A stretch of 28,614 nucleotides of DNA from Saccoglossus kowalevskii (taxonomy: Eukaryota > Hemichordata > Enteropneusta > Harrimaniidae). Positions 10,948-22,048 of this stretch are shown one piece after another. The stretch spans positions 94,868-123,481 of the forward strand of contig NW_003133373.1 of NCBI RefSeq assembly GCF_000003605.2. The letters run 5' to 3'. The position numbers and the translations under genes are program-made. How positions within the stretch are numbered: the stretch's first letter is position 1; every line of letters begins with the position of its first letter. The notes beneath the pieces were generated by a model that did no database searches, was not told the DNA's origin, and worked only from the letters and a program-made list of their open reading frames with translations.

Positions 10948-11588
10948 NNNNNNNNNNNNNNNNNNNNNNNNNNNNNNNNNNNNNNNNNNNNNNNNNNNNN
11001 NNNNNNNNNNNNNNNNNNNNNNNNNNNNNNNNNNNNNNNNNNNNNNNNNNNNNNNNNNNNNNNNNNNNNNNNNNNNNNNNNNNNNNNNNNNNNNNNNNNN
11101 NNNNNNNNNNNNNNNNNNNNNNNNNNNNNNNNNNNNNNNNNNNNNNNNNNNNNNNNNNNNNNNNNNNNNNNNNNNNNNNNNNNNNNNNNNNNNNNNNNNN
11201 NNNNNNNNNNNNNNNNNNNNNNNNNNNNNNNNNNNNNNNNNNNNNNNNNNNNNNNNNNNNNNNNNNNNNNNNNNNNNNNNNNNNNNNNNNNNNNNNNNNN
11301 NNNNNNNNNNNNNNNNNNNNNNNNNNNNNNNNNNNNNNNNNNNNNNNNNNNNNNNNNNNNNNNNNNNNNNNNNNNNNNNNNNNNNNNNNNNNNNNNNNNN
11401 NNNNNNNNNNNNNNNNNNNNNNNNNNNNNNNNNNNNNNNNNNNNNNNNNNNNNNNNNNNNNNNNNNNNNNNNNNNNNNNNNNNNNNNNNNNNNNNNNNNN
11501 NNNNNNNNNNNNNNNNNNNNNNNNNNNNNNNNNNNNNNNNNNNNNNNNNNNNNNNNNNNNNNNNNNNNNNNNNNNNNNNNNNNNNNNN
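10948..11588. other. assembly gap (641 N)
   Basis: Run of N. Long open frames crossing it are artefacts of translating unknown bases. Confidence 0.99.
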
Positions 11589-11778
11589 CACCAAGAAGCA
11601 TTCACCCATGACAATCTCATTCCAAAATATAACATCACTATTGCCATAGTGACGAAAACTCTCTTTCAGAATATGATGAATCTACAAAAATAGCTCCGAG
11701 TAATTCATCATGTTTATTTACTAAATACTTGGTTAGTTACTAATCAGCATTTATTATTAGCTACTCACAAGATTGTCC

Positions 11779-12144
11779 CTGATTGGCTACACAACCCTAA
11801 CGTCTAACAATCAGACCAATCAGAGAACAGCTAGTTTGTTGCCAAGTTTGTTTGACCTATAAAATTCTCTATTGTATATATGCTTAGACTCAAGTGGGTA
11901 GCGCAGGCGTCAAAATAATAAGGTCAAAAGGAAAAGACATGGATGTCGGTCTTTTTGAAAGGAAGCACGGTGTCATGTCCTTAAAAAATACTGCATGATG
12001 CGTTGCGACGATCAAAATATGGCGATAAACGAGAGAGCATGGATTTGTACTAGCTTCTGTATTGGATATAATTGCACAAGCCGATGTTATAACAGGACGC
12101 CGTGGTCGCCTCCGGGGTGACGTCACGGCGATCTTTCTGATTGG
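11779..12144. promoter_or_regulatory. cluster of CCAATCAG boxes with TATA and CRE motifs
   Basis: CCAATCAG occurs on + at 11816-11823 and inverted at 11779-11786 and 12137-12144. A + strand TATAAAA lies at 11858-11864, about 40 bases after the + box, and a perfect CRE palindrome TGACGTCA at 12118-12125. This resembles a compact promoter, but no convincing ORF follows on either strand. It could be an orphan or transposon-borne promoter, or chance. Confidence 0.3.
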
Positions 12145-12760
12145 TTAGTAGTTCTCAAATTTATTTCCAGCACTATATTCATCATACATACTTTAGTTTC
12201 CATTGATGATGTGATCGTGTAAAGCATGCATACACATAGACAGCCAACAACAAGAAACCCTGCGATCCTACCTTTGTTAACAACTATTCGAGTACACCCT
12301 TAAACAATCCTAATATTTGCAATGAATCGTATCATCGAGTGTTCCACATTTTTTCAGCTGCTAGTTCAGTTTGAATGAACTTTAATAGTGACCCTCTGAC
12401 CAGCTATAATAAGAGCCATCCATGATATCATAGATGTTGCTATTAACGATGAGATAAAGGTCTCAATTGTCGATGTACAACATAAAATGGCAATAACACT
12501 AAACTAATACCTAGTAGCATTTGACCCTATGCTGGGACTTAATATCCTCTACTCAAGTTCGTTTTAAATAAGTGTACCAAGCGGCATAAATGGCACACGA
12601 TCGAAACAAACATTTTTTTATAAAATTACATGCTCGTCACCTAATAAATTTGTGATTTTGAATTAAACTGATAACCGATATAAAAAATGCGATCAAATTA
12701 AACCATAATAAACTGCAATCCTATATAGGGTTGTGTTTTTAGTGAATTGAATTCAAGGTA

Positions 12761-12949
12761 CCGTATTACCCCGGGCACGCGCCCCTCCCTGGGCAAGCGC
12801 CCACCCCCTGTTTTCACAAAAGTTACATGTTGGGGACATCCTCGGTTAAACGCCCAGGGTGATTTTTAGCCAAGAACGGGGTCAACAATAAAGTTTTATT
12901 TGTCAAAAACGAACGCGTTCGATTTATTTAAATAGTGTGTTTGTTACGG
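12761..12949. repeat. GC-rich interspersed repeat, possibly a TA-flanked MITE
   Basis: Starts CCGTATTACC after TA (12759-12760) and ends TTACGG before TA (12950-12951). Only about 5 bp (CCGTA) are inverted. Inside, a unit like CCCNGGGCANGCGCCC is repeated twice near 12770-12808 and echoed inverted near 12850. Its composition contrasts sharply with the AT-rich flanks. The family was not identified. Confidence 0.35.
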
Positions 12950-12952
12950 TAG

Positions 12953-12990
12953 TTCTCTTTTTGGAGTGTGTGGTGGCCCTGAAAAGGGCC
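12953..12990 (-). promoter_or_regulatory. canonical histone mRNA 3' stem-loop with purine-rich downstream element
   Basis: Read on the minus strand, 12990-12975 is GGCCCTTTTCAGGGCC: a 6-bp stem with the UUUC loop bound by SLBP. It has the usual AAAAC upstream and ACCACA downstream flanks. Twelve bases further, AAAAAGAGAA (12962-12953) fits the U7-binding histone downstream element. The adjacent minus-strand frame ends in a TGA near 13019-13021 but is not a recognisable histone. Confidence 0.6.
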
Positions 12991-13169
12991 GTTTTGTTTG
13001 TGTTTTTACGTAAAAACTCATTGGAACTTAACGACGTAAGATGAACCATGCAGCATGTGGCGCACACGTCCTAATTTCTCTTCATTCACGATGAATCCAA
13101 TATTGCAATAATCCATACCTTGGTGAGTGGTTTGAAGCACTTAGCTTTGGTCTCAAAACGTAGTACTTC

Positions 13170-13204
13170 GCTGACTGTGAATCCCTAACGGGAGCACAGT
13201 CAGC
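13170..13204. other. 10-bp perfect hairpin with inner CCC/GGG stem
   Basis: GCTGACTGTG (13170-13179) pairs with CACAGTCAGC (13195-13204). Within the 15-nt loop CCC (13183-13185) can pair with GGG (13190-13192). A structured RNA is possible, but I recognise no known family. Confidence 0.4.
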
Positions 13205-13423
13205 TGGCATCGGTGTCGGTGGGTGTATATGATAAAGGGAAGTTGTGCAACTAAATTTGCCGAGTTCACAGTTTTTCGCCAATAAAAAAATAACTAAGGC
13301 AAAAACTCACGGTTTTTCAGCATTTTTGGAATAAAGAAATTATTCTCTATCAATAATCCGCCCAAAACAGGAACATTTCTACTAATTCTTGTGTTTTTTC
13401 GACGTTTTTTGAAAAACCTGCGA

Positions 13424-13639
13424 TTAGGCTGCAAAAGTAGAACATTCCGGAGGGGGTGAAACGGAAGAGCCAAACTTAACGCGTAAAAATAGAACGCGTA
13501 TTTTGACCTCTACGTGGTCAATGGCTGGACACGGATACGTTTGCGATCGTTGCCAACAAGCCCCAGCTATGGCATTACGGTCATGTGGATTATTTTTCTG
13601 TCGTTGAAGAAAAAACCTCAAGTCCATTACGATAACCAT
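13424..13639 (-). pseudogene. possible HIRAN-like domain remnant
   Basis: A 71-codon minus-strand frame contains NNPHDRNAIA, similar to the N-P-x-D-x-N-A-I/V core of HIRAN and HIRAN-like domains. A VGN-type continuation appears only after a frame shift. No complete domain is present. It could be a decayed repeat-borne gene or coincidence. Confidence 0.25.
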
Positions 13640-13856
13640 AATGAGGCATGCCGACGATGGAAACTTGTTGCATCATAATTTTTTCATGCGTGTGGGTGCG
13701 TGAATAAATCATATTAATGAGGACGACCAGAGTTTATTTTCAGTCTGTTTTTTATGTATCGCCATTTGGATATGTTTATGTATTCACAAAAGTTTGTAAA
13801 CATTTCACATCAGTAATAAAAGGTTTATTTGTTTCATAACCCTGTCTGCTATTCTT

Positions 13857-14002
<146 letters not shown>

Positions 14003-15026
14003 AACATGTATATTTAGCGTAAAGTGAATAAAAAATAATGTTTAACAGATTAAATTACTTATGAATAGTTTGTGTTATTTGTTATCACGTTGGACAATTT
14101 CAGAAAAAAAAACATACTAATAATTATTAATAATAAAATATTTGTAATGTCTGGTTACCCCCAACATTCCTAATTATAAGTATGCTCGTATAATTTGTTT
14201 CAGTGTTCCAGCTTCAAAATTGTTTTTCCAATCATGTATACAATAGAAACCCGGGCCTATTTTGGCTTGCCAACGCTCACGCTGGCGAACAATGTAAAAA
14301 GAGAGACACTTGTTAAATGTGGTGACCAGTTTAGTATGATAGAAATCGTGTACAGTTTTCAAATAACCACAGTAGACAAAGTGAAGGGTCAAGACCGAAT
14401 AAACAGTATTCCGGCGTTTCATAATAAATGCTTTCTATTAATAATTGCACTTTAAAATAATGAGATATGTCTACGTCATAACCTCGTTAAAGTTATTAGC
14501 ATATTATATATTGTGTACGCTGTGCGCATGCTTCGAGCCTTTTTGCGTAATTCCCAACGCATACGTCATCACAGTAAGGTTAATTGAAGTTACCTTTTCA
14601 TGCAATGTAACGTTCAGCACTATCAACTAGGTTTGTCAATCAAACGTTACGTTCGTATTCGAAGCCCACACATAAGCGACGCTACCATACATATACACAA
14701 GCTAACAAGCCACACCACACTGCCGACATTGCAAAGGATTTGTATACACTCCCACCATGTCATACGCTGTACTATTCAATTACAATTCTGGTCCCCCATA
14801 ACTATAGTTAGACACGTAACGTATTTTCTCTGCTTTAAACCGCGGGTCATGATATATAAAAGGAAAGATGGCCGCCAGTTTTCAGTATGCAAATAACACT
14901 CAAGCATGAAACATCGCTTCGGGTGCTCCGCAAAATTGATTTAACAGGCAATTGGCGTCTGACTGACGATTGATTTGGACAGATACAAAAAACAACAACC
15001 TTCGATACATATTGTGGGTGGTACAA

Positions 15027-16216
15027 TCACTTTATAACACCATATACAAACATACACAACATTATTTGAAACACATCAAGCACGAATGTGTTTCGTCTGC
15101 CAACAGAGGTAGTTTGGGAAAACGAAAATGTTCCGATAACAGCATAATGATTAGAGAGATCTGTTATTGTTTTATTCTCTCCACATCTTTCGTCATAGGG
15201 ATATAAATGGCGGGAGAATAACGCAAATTCATCCATGCACACCGTGTATGGATCGTCGGTGTAATTGAAAGCTTGCATACTCGAATCGTCTGGATTTAAG
15301 TGCGCGTAACTGTACATGACATAGTCAATCCACTTTGATGTTTCGTTACTGGGACCTATGATATCATTATGCTGTTTGTCATTTGTGTATTTGAGAGGGC
15401 CGACTACAGGGGGTACGGTTGCCTCTAATACTTCCAGTATCTTAACCAGTTCATCTTGTTCTGTGTACATGTCTGTGTTGTAGTCCCCAGCATAGATGAC
15501 TGGCTCGTTTTGGGGGATATCCTGAGACAGCATCAAATCATGCATTTGTTCAACTTGTGCGAGTCGTACTTCCGATCCGCCGTTACTTCTCTGGCCTGCC
15601 TGGAGATGGGTCCCCAGAACGTGATATTGCACCGTCTGTCCATCCACCGTTTTCTCAATCGCGGCATACATGGCACCTTTAGACGATAACATATCACTAG
15701 ATATTATGACATAGTCCTCGTAAATGGTTTCTTCCCACGCTGTGATTGGCCAGCGTGAGGCGATGAAGACACCGCCATTTTCTGGCTGTGGCAGCAACGA
15801 AGTGTTCTCACCAACTGTGCCAGTGAAATAACGAAAGCCGTAATATTTGAGAATATCGCGGAATGACGCGCCGTGCATGTGGAAGCATCCGCCCATGAAC
15901 GCTTCATTGAAGACTATCACGTCGACGTCCCCGTTGTGTGTCATTATATTTGGCAGCATTCTGCACGTGCGTTCATATTGTCCAGTTTGGTAAATCAGAT
16001 AACGCAGTCCCCATATATTGTAGTTCATGACCTTGAAGGTCAATAGCGGAGTGGGTTGTGTGACTGCTACCTCAGGGATGGCACACAACACATTTTGTCC
16101 AGTTCCCGATAACGAATAACATCTGTCCCAGACTTCAAAATCAGATGAGCATATAAACTCCATACCGAACATACGGCAATAATCAGGGGTAAGGTTGCAT
16201 TCTGCTGTGACACGAC
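15027..16216 (-). CDS. gene 2 exon 5: sphingomyelinase domain 2 (C-type) with altered Asp-His
   Basis: Acceptor TTTGCAG, first residues RVTAECNLTPDYC; stop TGA at 15027-15029. Motifs: NYNIWGL, VFNEAFMGGC, ENGGVFIASRWPI, YHVLGTHLQ, VIYAGDYNTD, KWIDYVMYS, LSNHYAVIG. The Asp of the terminal Asp-His pair is Asn (AAT, 15150-15152), a position that supports the general-base His in EEP enzymes, so activity is likely lowered. The C-terminus FVLDVFQIMLCMFVYGVIK is hydrophobic but contains an Asp and ends in Lys, a poorer GPI signal than in genes 1 and 3. Confidence 0.85.
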
Positions 16217-18588
16217 CTGCAAATCGAACAGTCTCTTGTTTACTCTATATATTTACGCCTGTACTATCAGCGCGTGCTATGAAATTCACTTCTAGCTAAT
16301 TACACAAATAACTTATGCAAATATCGTCATTTGTAATAACCTATAGCTCCCTCTAGTGATAGAACGCTTCTGTGACGTAATCGATTGCCAATTTGGTTGT
16401 GTCGTCGATTGTCATTTAGAATAAAGTAAAATGTCTCAAAAACATAATTGATGAACCACTGCATAGAAGAGGTTTAGGGGCGCGATTTCTATTAGTATTA
16501 ATATATATATAGTGTAATAGCGCATGTTCAAAACGCAAAGACTCATGGGTAGACGCTTGTTTGTAAACAATGACACGCTATGGCCATCTTACGCATGCGC
16601 AGGTGACGACTCCCCCGCTTTAATAATAGCTGCACAATCAAAAACATAAAAGTACTCACCTAACCAAACACTTGGTCTATCACCAACAATGCATTCAGCT
16701 GAAAGAAGTGATGAAATTAATATTTGTAATCAATACATTACAAAGTTATAACATGTTTATGACAGACTTGTTTTCGGAAAAAATCACTATTTTTGTTACA
16801 TCTTAAGGCTAAATAACGATTTATAGTGAAATGAAAATATGAATATATAGTACTCGAGAACTTTAAAATTGTTAGTAATTACTTTCATTGTACCTGGCAG
16901 CGTTGGAAATCCTGAGTCAGATGTCGGCATTACACTAGATGAGAAGTCTAATCTTCCTAATACAGCGTAGTGATCTGAAAGGTCGGTGATATTCTTAGAG
17001 CTCCTACACGAAGACTGGTATGGGTACGCATGCCCAGGCTGGAGTATCCTTCCATCCATGCATACCCAAAACGGTTGCTCGTCAACAAATTTGATGGCCT
17101 CCTGACTGGCGTTACATGGCATAAGGTGGTCCTCACTATACAAGACATAATCGATCCACAAAGAAGGCGTGGTCAACCCTTCATCGAAGACGTCATTATG
17201 TTGATAATCGTAGGTAACATTTATAGGGCCGGTGATTTGAGGCATGCGGGCACGTAATATCTCCAGTATCTGTTCCCATCTGTCACCATAATAATCAGAG
17301 TTGAAATCACCAGCGTAAATAACAGGGTCGCTTTTCAGTATATTCTGCTCAAGCATAAATGCATGGATTTCTTTTGCTTGTAGGGCTCGAATCTCGTCGC
17401 CATCTTCGTTTTCTGTTGACTGCATGTGGGTTCCGAACACATGGTAGTACTTCGTTTCATCGTTTACAGATTTTTCTATTTTAGCGTACATGACACCCTT
17501 GGCGTTTAGAGCATCGGATGTTAATCGTAGGGCATTCCTGAACACGTGTTCCTGTTCTGCGACAATTGGCCACCGGGAAGCTATAAATACACCTCCATTC
17601 TCGAACCTTCCCATTGACGGGAGTTTTCCTACACCCAGTGTTTTGGTGTAGTACGGAAAACCATATTGCTCTAATATCTGGCGCATAGAGATGCCGTCCT
17701 GAGAAAAACAGCCACCCATGTGACCCTCGTTGAAAACTATTGCATCAACATCGCCATAATATCGAAATATATGTTGTGGGATGCGACAAGTGCGTTCAAT
17801 CTGACCGTTCTGTTGTCCGATGAAGAGACGCAGTTCCCATATATTATAAGTTATAACATTTATTGTAGTAGCGGGAGTTGCTTGCCAAGTAGAACCACTC
17901 GGCGATGCACACAGAACATTCTGAAGTTCCGACAGAGGGAGTGGGCCAGGACGCCCGCCAGGTTCTTCCAAACACGAATCGCCATCTTTGTAAACATCGC
18001 TACAGACGTAATCTAATGAAAACAGGTCGCAATACTCCTCAGACAGATCACACTCTGATGTCGCATATCCTAACAAGAAAATAATGATAACGTTAATTGA
18101 TATTGAATATATATATATTCAATCTCACACTTCTACACACACGCCGTTTTACTAGCAAACATAGAAGAAGCTTATCTTGAATATATAACGAAAATAGTAC
18201 TGAGAGTTATATTTAGCCGTCATCAAAGAAAACCAACCGAGCCATACTTGTGGACGACTGTCTTCACAATCATCTGCAAATTAAAAATATCAACAAGTTA
18301 ATGTTAATATTCGCAAGATGTACTAACTTGTATTTATAGTACATCGAACATCTATCATAATTTAAAACAGTAGCCCACCATATCACACATCTTATCAGAT
18401 TACAAATTACAGGGTGAAATATAGCTGCTCCATACATGTCTAGGGTGGTCGAAATTGATCACATTTATATTTAAATCCAGTTGCTAAGAAACCGAGTATA
18501 ACTATCAATGTACCGTACCTGAATGTGAGGCGTGAATGATGAACGCGGCGACAACGAAGATGGCGGTCTGGACACCGATGTTAGCCAT
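15027..18588 (-). CDS. sphingomyelinase gene 2: two tandem secreted SMase C-like (EEP) domains, hydrophobic tail
   Basis: Minus-strand exons 18519-18588, 18238-18273, 16894-18069, 16660-16698 and 15027-16216 (2511 nt) join through phase-1 introns to about 836 residues. The architecture is the same as gene 1: signal peptide (1-23), six-Cys module, domain 1, Pro-rich linker, six-Cys module (one residue longer, 39-nt exon), domain 2, C-terminal hydrophobic stretch. Domain 1 keeps Asn (TYN, ~111), Glu (FNE, ~150), GTHMQ, GDFN and SDHY. Domain 2 keeps YN, FNE, GTHLQ and GDYN, but its final Asp-His is Asn-His (LSNHYAV, Asn 796). The 195-bp intron between N- and C-type halves is too short to hold a separate promoter plus a signal exon comfortably. 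This is the best single argument for the two-domain gene. Confidence 0.82.
16580..16600. promoter_or_regulatory. adjacent YY1-like and NRF1-like motifs in gene 2 intron 4
   Basis: ATGGCCATCTT (16580-16590, inverse of AAGATGGCCAT) abuts ACGCATGCGC (16591-16600), which matches the NRF1 core. It lies in the 443-bp intron 16217-16659. Sequence match only; no sign of a transcript starting here. Confidence 0.3.
16660..16698 (-). CDS. gene 2 exon 4: 39-nt module exon
   Basis: Acceptor TTTCAG and donor GTGAGT, phase 1, encoding AECIVGDRPSVWLG. One codon longer than its five counterparts, so the first Cys-Cys spacing is 16 instead of 15. Confidence 0.8.
   Translation of the reverse strand: MNALLVIDQVFG
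16894..18069 (-). CDS. gene 2 exon 3: sphingomyelinase domain 1 (N-type)
   Basis: 1176 nt, phase 1 at both ends (acceptor TTGTTAG, donor GTACAA). It begins YATSECDLSEEYC. The EEP motifs are ITYNIWEL, IVFNEGHMGGC, ENGGVFIASRWPI, YHVFGTHMQ, VIYAGDFNSD, LWIDYVLYS and LSDHYAVLG; all catalytic positions are intact. The linker ends GFPTLPG. The open frame continues 29 codons past the donor into an aromatic, hydrophobic stretch (YYIFIFSF) before a stop, so an unspliced form would carry a different tail. Confidence 0.85.
18238..18273 (-). CDS. gene 2 exon 2: 36-nt module exon
   Basis: Encodes DDCEDSRPQVWLG between acceptor TTTGCAG and donor GTTGGT, phase 1. The donor departs from the GTAAGT/GTGAGT used by every other module exon in the array and may be weak. 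Confidence 0.78.
18519..18588 (-). CDS. gene 2 exon 1: signal peptide
   Basis: ATG at 18588 opens MANIGVQTAIFVVAAFIIHA-SHS, a clear hydrophobic signal, followed by donor GTACGG in phase 1. A YY1-like AAGATGGCGG (+ strand sense) overlaps these codons near 18557-18566. Confidence 0.82.
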
Positions 18589-20836
18589 GTTGACAGTCTT
18601 ACATATCGTCCGTATCAATAATATAAATACGTATCTACACCAGGGGTCGGACTCAGTCTGTCGTACTATGCCCCTTCTGGGAGAAAGTTCGATAAACTTT
18701 TCCAAAGGTCACCACATTAATGATTATTGGATACAGTGACTGTACACATTTAAAGTTTACTTTTGAAACAAAAGGTCAATCAATGCATCTATAATAAGAG
18801 GTAGGAATATCATGCCCTGTCCATGCATTGAATATGTGATATATACTCATTTAACTCAAGGTCTAAGGGCATGTATATGTTATTCTTATCAAGATATCAG
18901 TAAAACTTTTCTACTAGGACGGGCTTTATAACTCACAAGTGTTAATGTCAATTAAGTTTGTTAACAACGTGATTAAACCACTTTCAAAAAAATGGCTTTC
19001 AATAAACGCGGTCATCTGTGATTAATAACATTAACATTTATATGTCATCTATTATTATCAAGTAATGAACCAAAAACACGATGATATCACCGACAAATAC
19101 AGTCATGAGAAGTGCGGAGTTTCGTAGTTCACGTTTAATGCCGCAGAATGTTGAACAATTTAATATTCACACCGTGATATGCACGAGAAGAAAGAATTCA
19201 ACCGAGTTGTTAGCGTGTAAAAAACACTTATATTTCAGTTACGTGTAAACCATTTTTTTTTTCAAAAGACACATGTAAATAGTTGAAAAAATGGCCTGAA
19301 TTGTTCAACTTGAGATAAAACATTAGTTTGAATGTTGAATAAACAATCTGTGCAAACATAAGGAAATAATGTATACTACTATTAATACAATTCTGCTCGT
19401 CTATTCATCATTGACCGCAGTACATTCTGGCCATTTAAAGAATTAGGACGACGCCGATTATTTTGTGTTACAAATAAACACTATCATAATTGGAAGTGCA
19501 TTATACACGTACTTATAGAACATTTACGAGTAATCGGTATTTGAAAACAAGTTGATGGAAAATTTTCTATTTAAAAAAAAAACGGTTTTCTTAACGTGAA
19601 AATCACGGATGGTTTGTTGTTAAAACGAATGGTATTTTAGGGAACATTGGACAGGGCTAGGTCACACACATTCTCATTGTATGTGTGTGCATTGACCTTG
19701 ATCAATAACTTGTTATCGTTTATAACAGGACTGCACGTGGTAACGATCAACCAATGAGAACACGGCGTTTCAATAATGGCAGCGCATGGTAGCAAAATGC
19801 CCTACATAATACATGTAGTACATAACTGCTCAATAACAATGTCACCCTTTGCAAGTGTATGGTATTATAATTGCGATATGAAAAAAAAATGCTACTGGGA
19901 TTGGACTAAACTGCATATATATTTACACAGTGCGTTGCCAAGGAGATTATCAATGCTGTCATACATTACAGATAGAGCACATCAATGTGTCAATCATCAT
20001 TCGAAAAATAGTCATACATCGAAGACGGTAAACATAATTTGGATTTACCAGACAAACGTTGAGGAAATAATTCCAAAAATGCTTTTCATGTGATTCAGAC
20101 GTTCTCTAAAAGCACGCTACTACACAAATCATACAACACCATCTGAAAGTTTTGATATAGACGATTACGGTAAGTGCATTTGCCGTATTAATGTGTCTAA
20201 GAAATTATTTTACGGCAAATTTCGTAAGTTAAAGAAACCTAAAGATGCGTTTACGTTTTGCAAAGCTTTCGGTTTCACACTCATCCCAGAGTGTTGTTTT
20301 TTTGTGAGCAGTGTACATTTCCTTCTTATGTCGTAGTTTCCAAATAACAGCCTTCAAACCTACACAGCAAAATCTCGACAGCACGTCCTTAGTTGTTCAT
20401 CGCAGCAAAAACCAAAGGCAGATAAAGAAAAAAAAACAAAACAAAACACGAGACATCTGATACGAACGACTCGTGCAATTCACAGACCATTTGTGTGACT
20501 GAAAGTGCCACCCTATACGCCTATATCTAAGCTTTAGGATGCTATATAGTTTGTTAGCAGCATGCTTAGTAACTTTCAGAGAATGTTTAAAAACATAATT
20601 AATGTTTGGTGAGGTTACCATGCGACGTAGACAGCTTGTGTAAAGTACATAAATCATTGCTAACATGTTACATGATATAATGTGTACAACGAATGTTTTG
20701 GAGTATCTAGCCATACGATAAATTGATATATATGTTAATCATGTGTAATGTTCTTGAACTTGTAAAACATATTGAAAAGCAAAAAGTTATAATGTTTCCT
20801 CCAAATGAGTAGTAACTTTTATAAAATGCTAGTTGA
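18589..20836. other. intergenic: gene 2 upstream region and gene 3 downstream region
   Basis: About 2.2 kb. Short open frames on both strands show no recognised domain. A TATTTATA-like stretch lies about 40 bases upstream of the gene 2 ATG (near 18622-18632) and an inverted CCAAT farther upstream. No RNA gene or clear repeat recognised. Confidence 0.5.
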
Positions 20837-20842
20837 TTTATT
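20837..20842 (-). terminator. poly(A) signal AATAAA for gene 3
   Basis: AATAAA on the minus strand begins 5 nt after the gene 3 stop codon, which would make an extremely short 3' UTR. Plausible but unproven. Confidence 0.4.
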
Positions 20843-20846
20843 GATT

Positions 20847-22048
20847 TTAGGTCAAAAATGCGTAAAGGAATATTAGGATCAAAATGTGGAATTTCGTAGC
20901 ACCGTATATTGATGTTGATGACACGCCTTCTAAATAATCGAATCGACCCAAAACTGCGTAGTGATCTGACAGATCGGTAATTGTCTGGGTAATTTCACAA
21001 TTACTTTGATATGGGTACACGTGAGAACCAAATAATCTGAGTTCGTGAATACAAACGGTAAACGGTTCTTCATCTACATATTTGATAGCTTCCTGAGTGG
21101 CAGCAACTGGCTCGCGATGGGAGATGCTGTACATCACGTAATCAAGCCAGTAACCCGGGACCCAATACTCGCTAACACCGCCAACATAGTCAACTGTGTG
21201 TATATCGTTGTAAACGCTGTCCGATGTGACGTTGATATACCCAATTCTGTCTGGTAATCGCGATTCGAGTACCTTGAGGGATGCTTCCAACCACTCGGAC
21301 TCTGTGTAGAAATCGATGTTGAAGTCCCCACCATAGATAACAGGTTCCTCTGCTGGAATGTCTTGCTTCAACTTCAGTTGATGCATCTCGATTGTTTGGT
21401 TCAGTCTCACCTCGTCGCCATCATGGGAGGAACCCGACTGTAGATGTGTACCGAACACATGATAGATCATAGTTTCGCCATTCACGGTCTTTTCAATTTT
21501 AGCATAGACTGCACCTTTAGCTGCTATCGCATCAGCAGTAGGCCTAGCTTTGTTCTCGTACACTGTATCATCCCACTGAATTATCGGCCACCTCGAGGCT
21601 ATAAAAACACCACCGTTTTCCATCGGCCAGGATAAATTAACCCCGACAGTGCCAGTGTAGTAAGGGAATCCATAATACTCCATAATTTGTCTGAAAGAAG
21701 CACCATGTCTTGGAAAGCAACCACCCATGAACGCTTCATTGAAGATTATCACGTCGATATCCCCGTGTTGAGAGAATATATGTGTTAACATTCTGCAAGT
21801 GCGTTCTATTTGTCCACACTGGTATACAAGATACCTTAACTCATAAATGTTGTAAGACATAACCTTGAACGTGGTGGCAGGTGTTGGGGCATAGACAGTC
21901 ACACGCGGCACAGCACATAGTACGTTCTTCTCGGTGCTTATTTGCTTGTAGCATACATCCGAAACTTGGTAGTCGGCACTACAAACGTATTCCAGACCAA
22001 ACATACTACAGTGTTCGGGCGTAAGATCACACTCACTCGTCGCAATCC
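20847..22048 (-). CDS. gene 3 exon 5: sphingomyelinase domain 2 (C-type), GPI-like tail
   Basis: Acceptor TTCACAG, first residues IATSECDLTPEHC; stop TAA at 20847-20849. Motifs: MSYNIYELRYL, IFNEAFMGGC, ENGGVFIASRWPI, YHVFGTHLQ, VIYGGDFNID, YWLDYVMYS, LSDHYAVLG. All recognised catalytic residues are present, unlike the matching domains of genes 1 and 2. A slightly longer Gly/Val/Tyr loop precedes WLDY. The tail FHILILIFLYAFLT follows small residues, as in a GPI signal. Confidence 0.85.

Larger units (their letters stand above)
10502..11676 (-). pseudogene. decayed fourth sphingomyelinase gene, interrupted by assembly gap
   Basis: Two relics in array orientation flank the gap. At about 11594-11676 the minus strand matches the N-type region around the catalytic WNE and GGCF motifs (compare 7998-8080). 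At about 10502-10668 it matches the last roughly 60 codons of the C-type domain (compare 5420-5640, closest to gene 1). The C-type relic lacks one base in the ENKTIT segment, giving a frameshift with an early stop, and lacks about 16 bases further on. The two pieces lie about 0.9 kb apart, against about 2.4 kb in gene 1, so the middle was largely deleted and a tetranucleotide repeat sits inside. The gap could hide more of it. Confidence 0.72.

Noticed and set aside
10634..11693. Several long ORFs on both strands around 10.6-11.7 kb
   Set aside because: They run through the N gap; only the short flanking stretches are real sequence and these belong to a decayed sphingomyelinase copy.
11890..11935. 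tRNA-like A box (gtagcgcaggcg) suggesting a tRNA or SINE
   Set aside because: No matching B box or cloverleaf could be drawn.
14853..14876. Strong-looking + strand TATATAAAAGG with YY1-like motif as a gene promoter
   Set aside because: No ORF or exon pattern follows; it would read antisense into gene 2. Mentioned only as a motif.
19776..20714. 105-codon ORFs on both strands
   Set aside because: Random-looking composition, no domain, no splice-site context.
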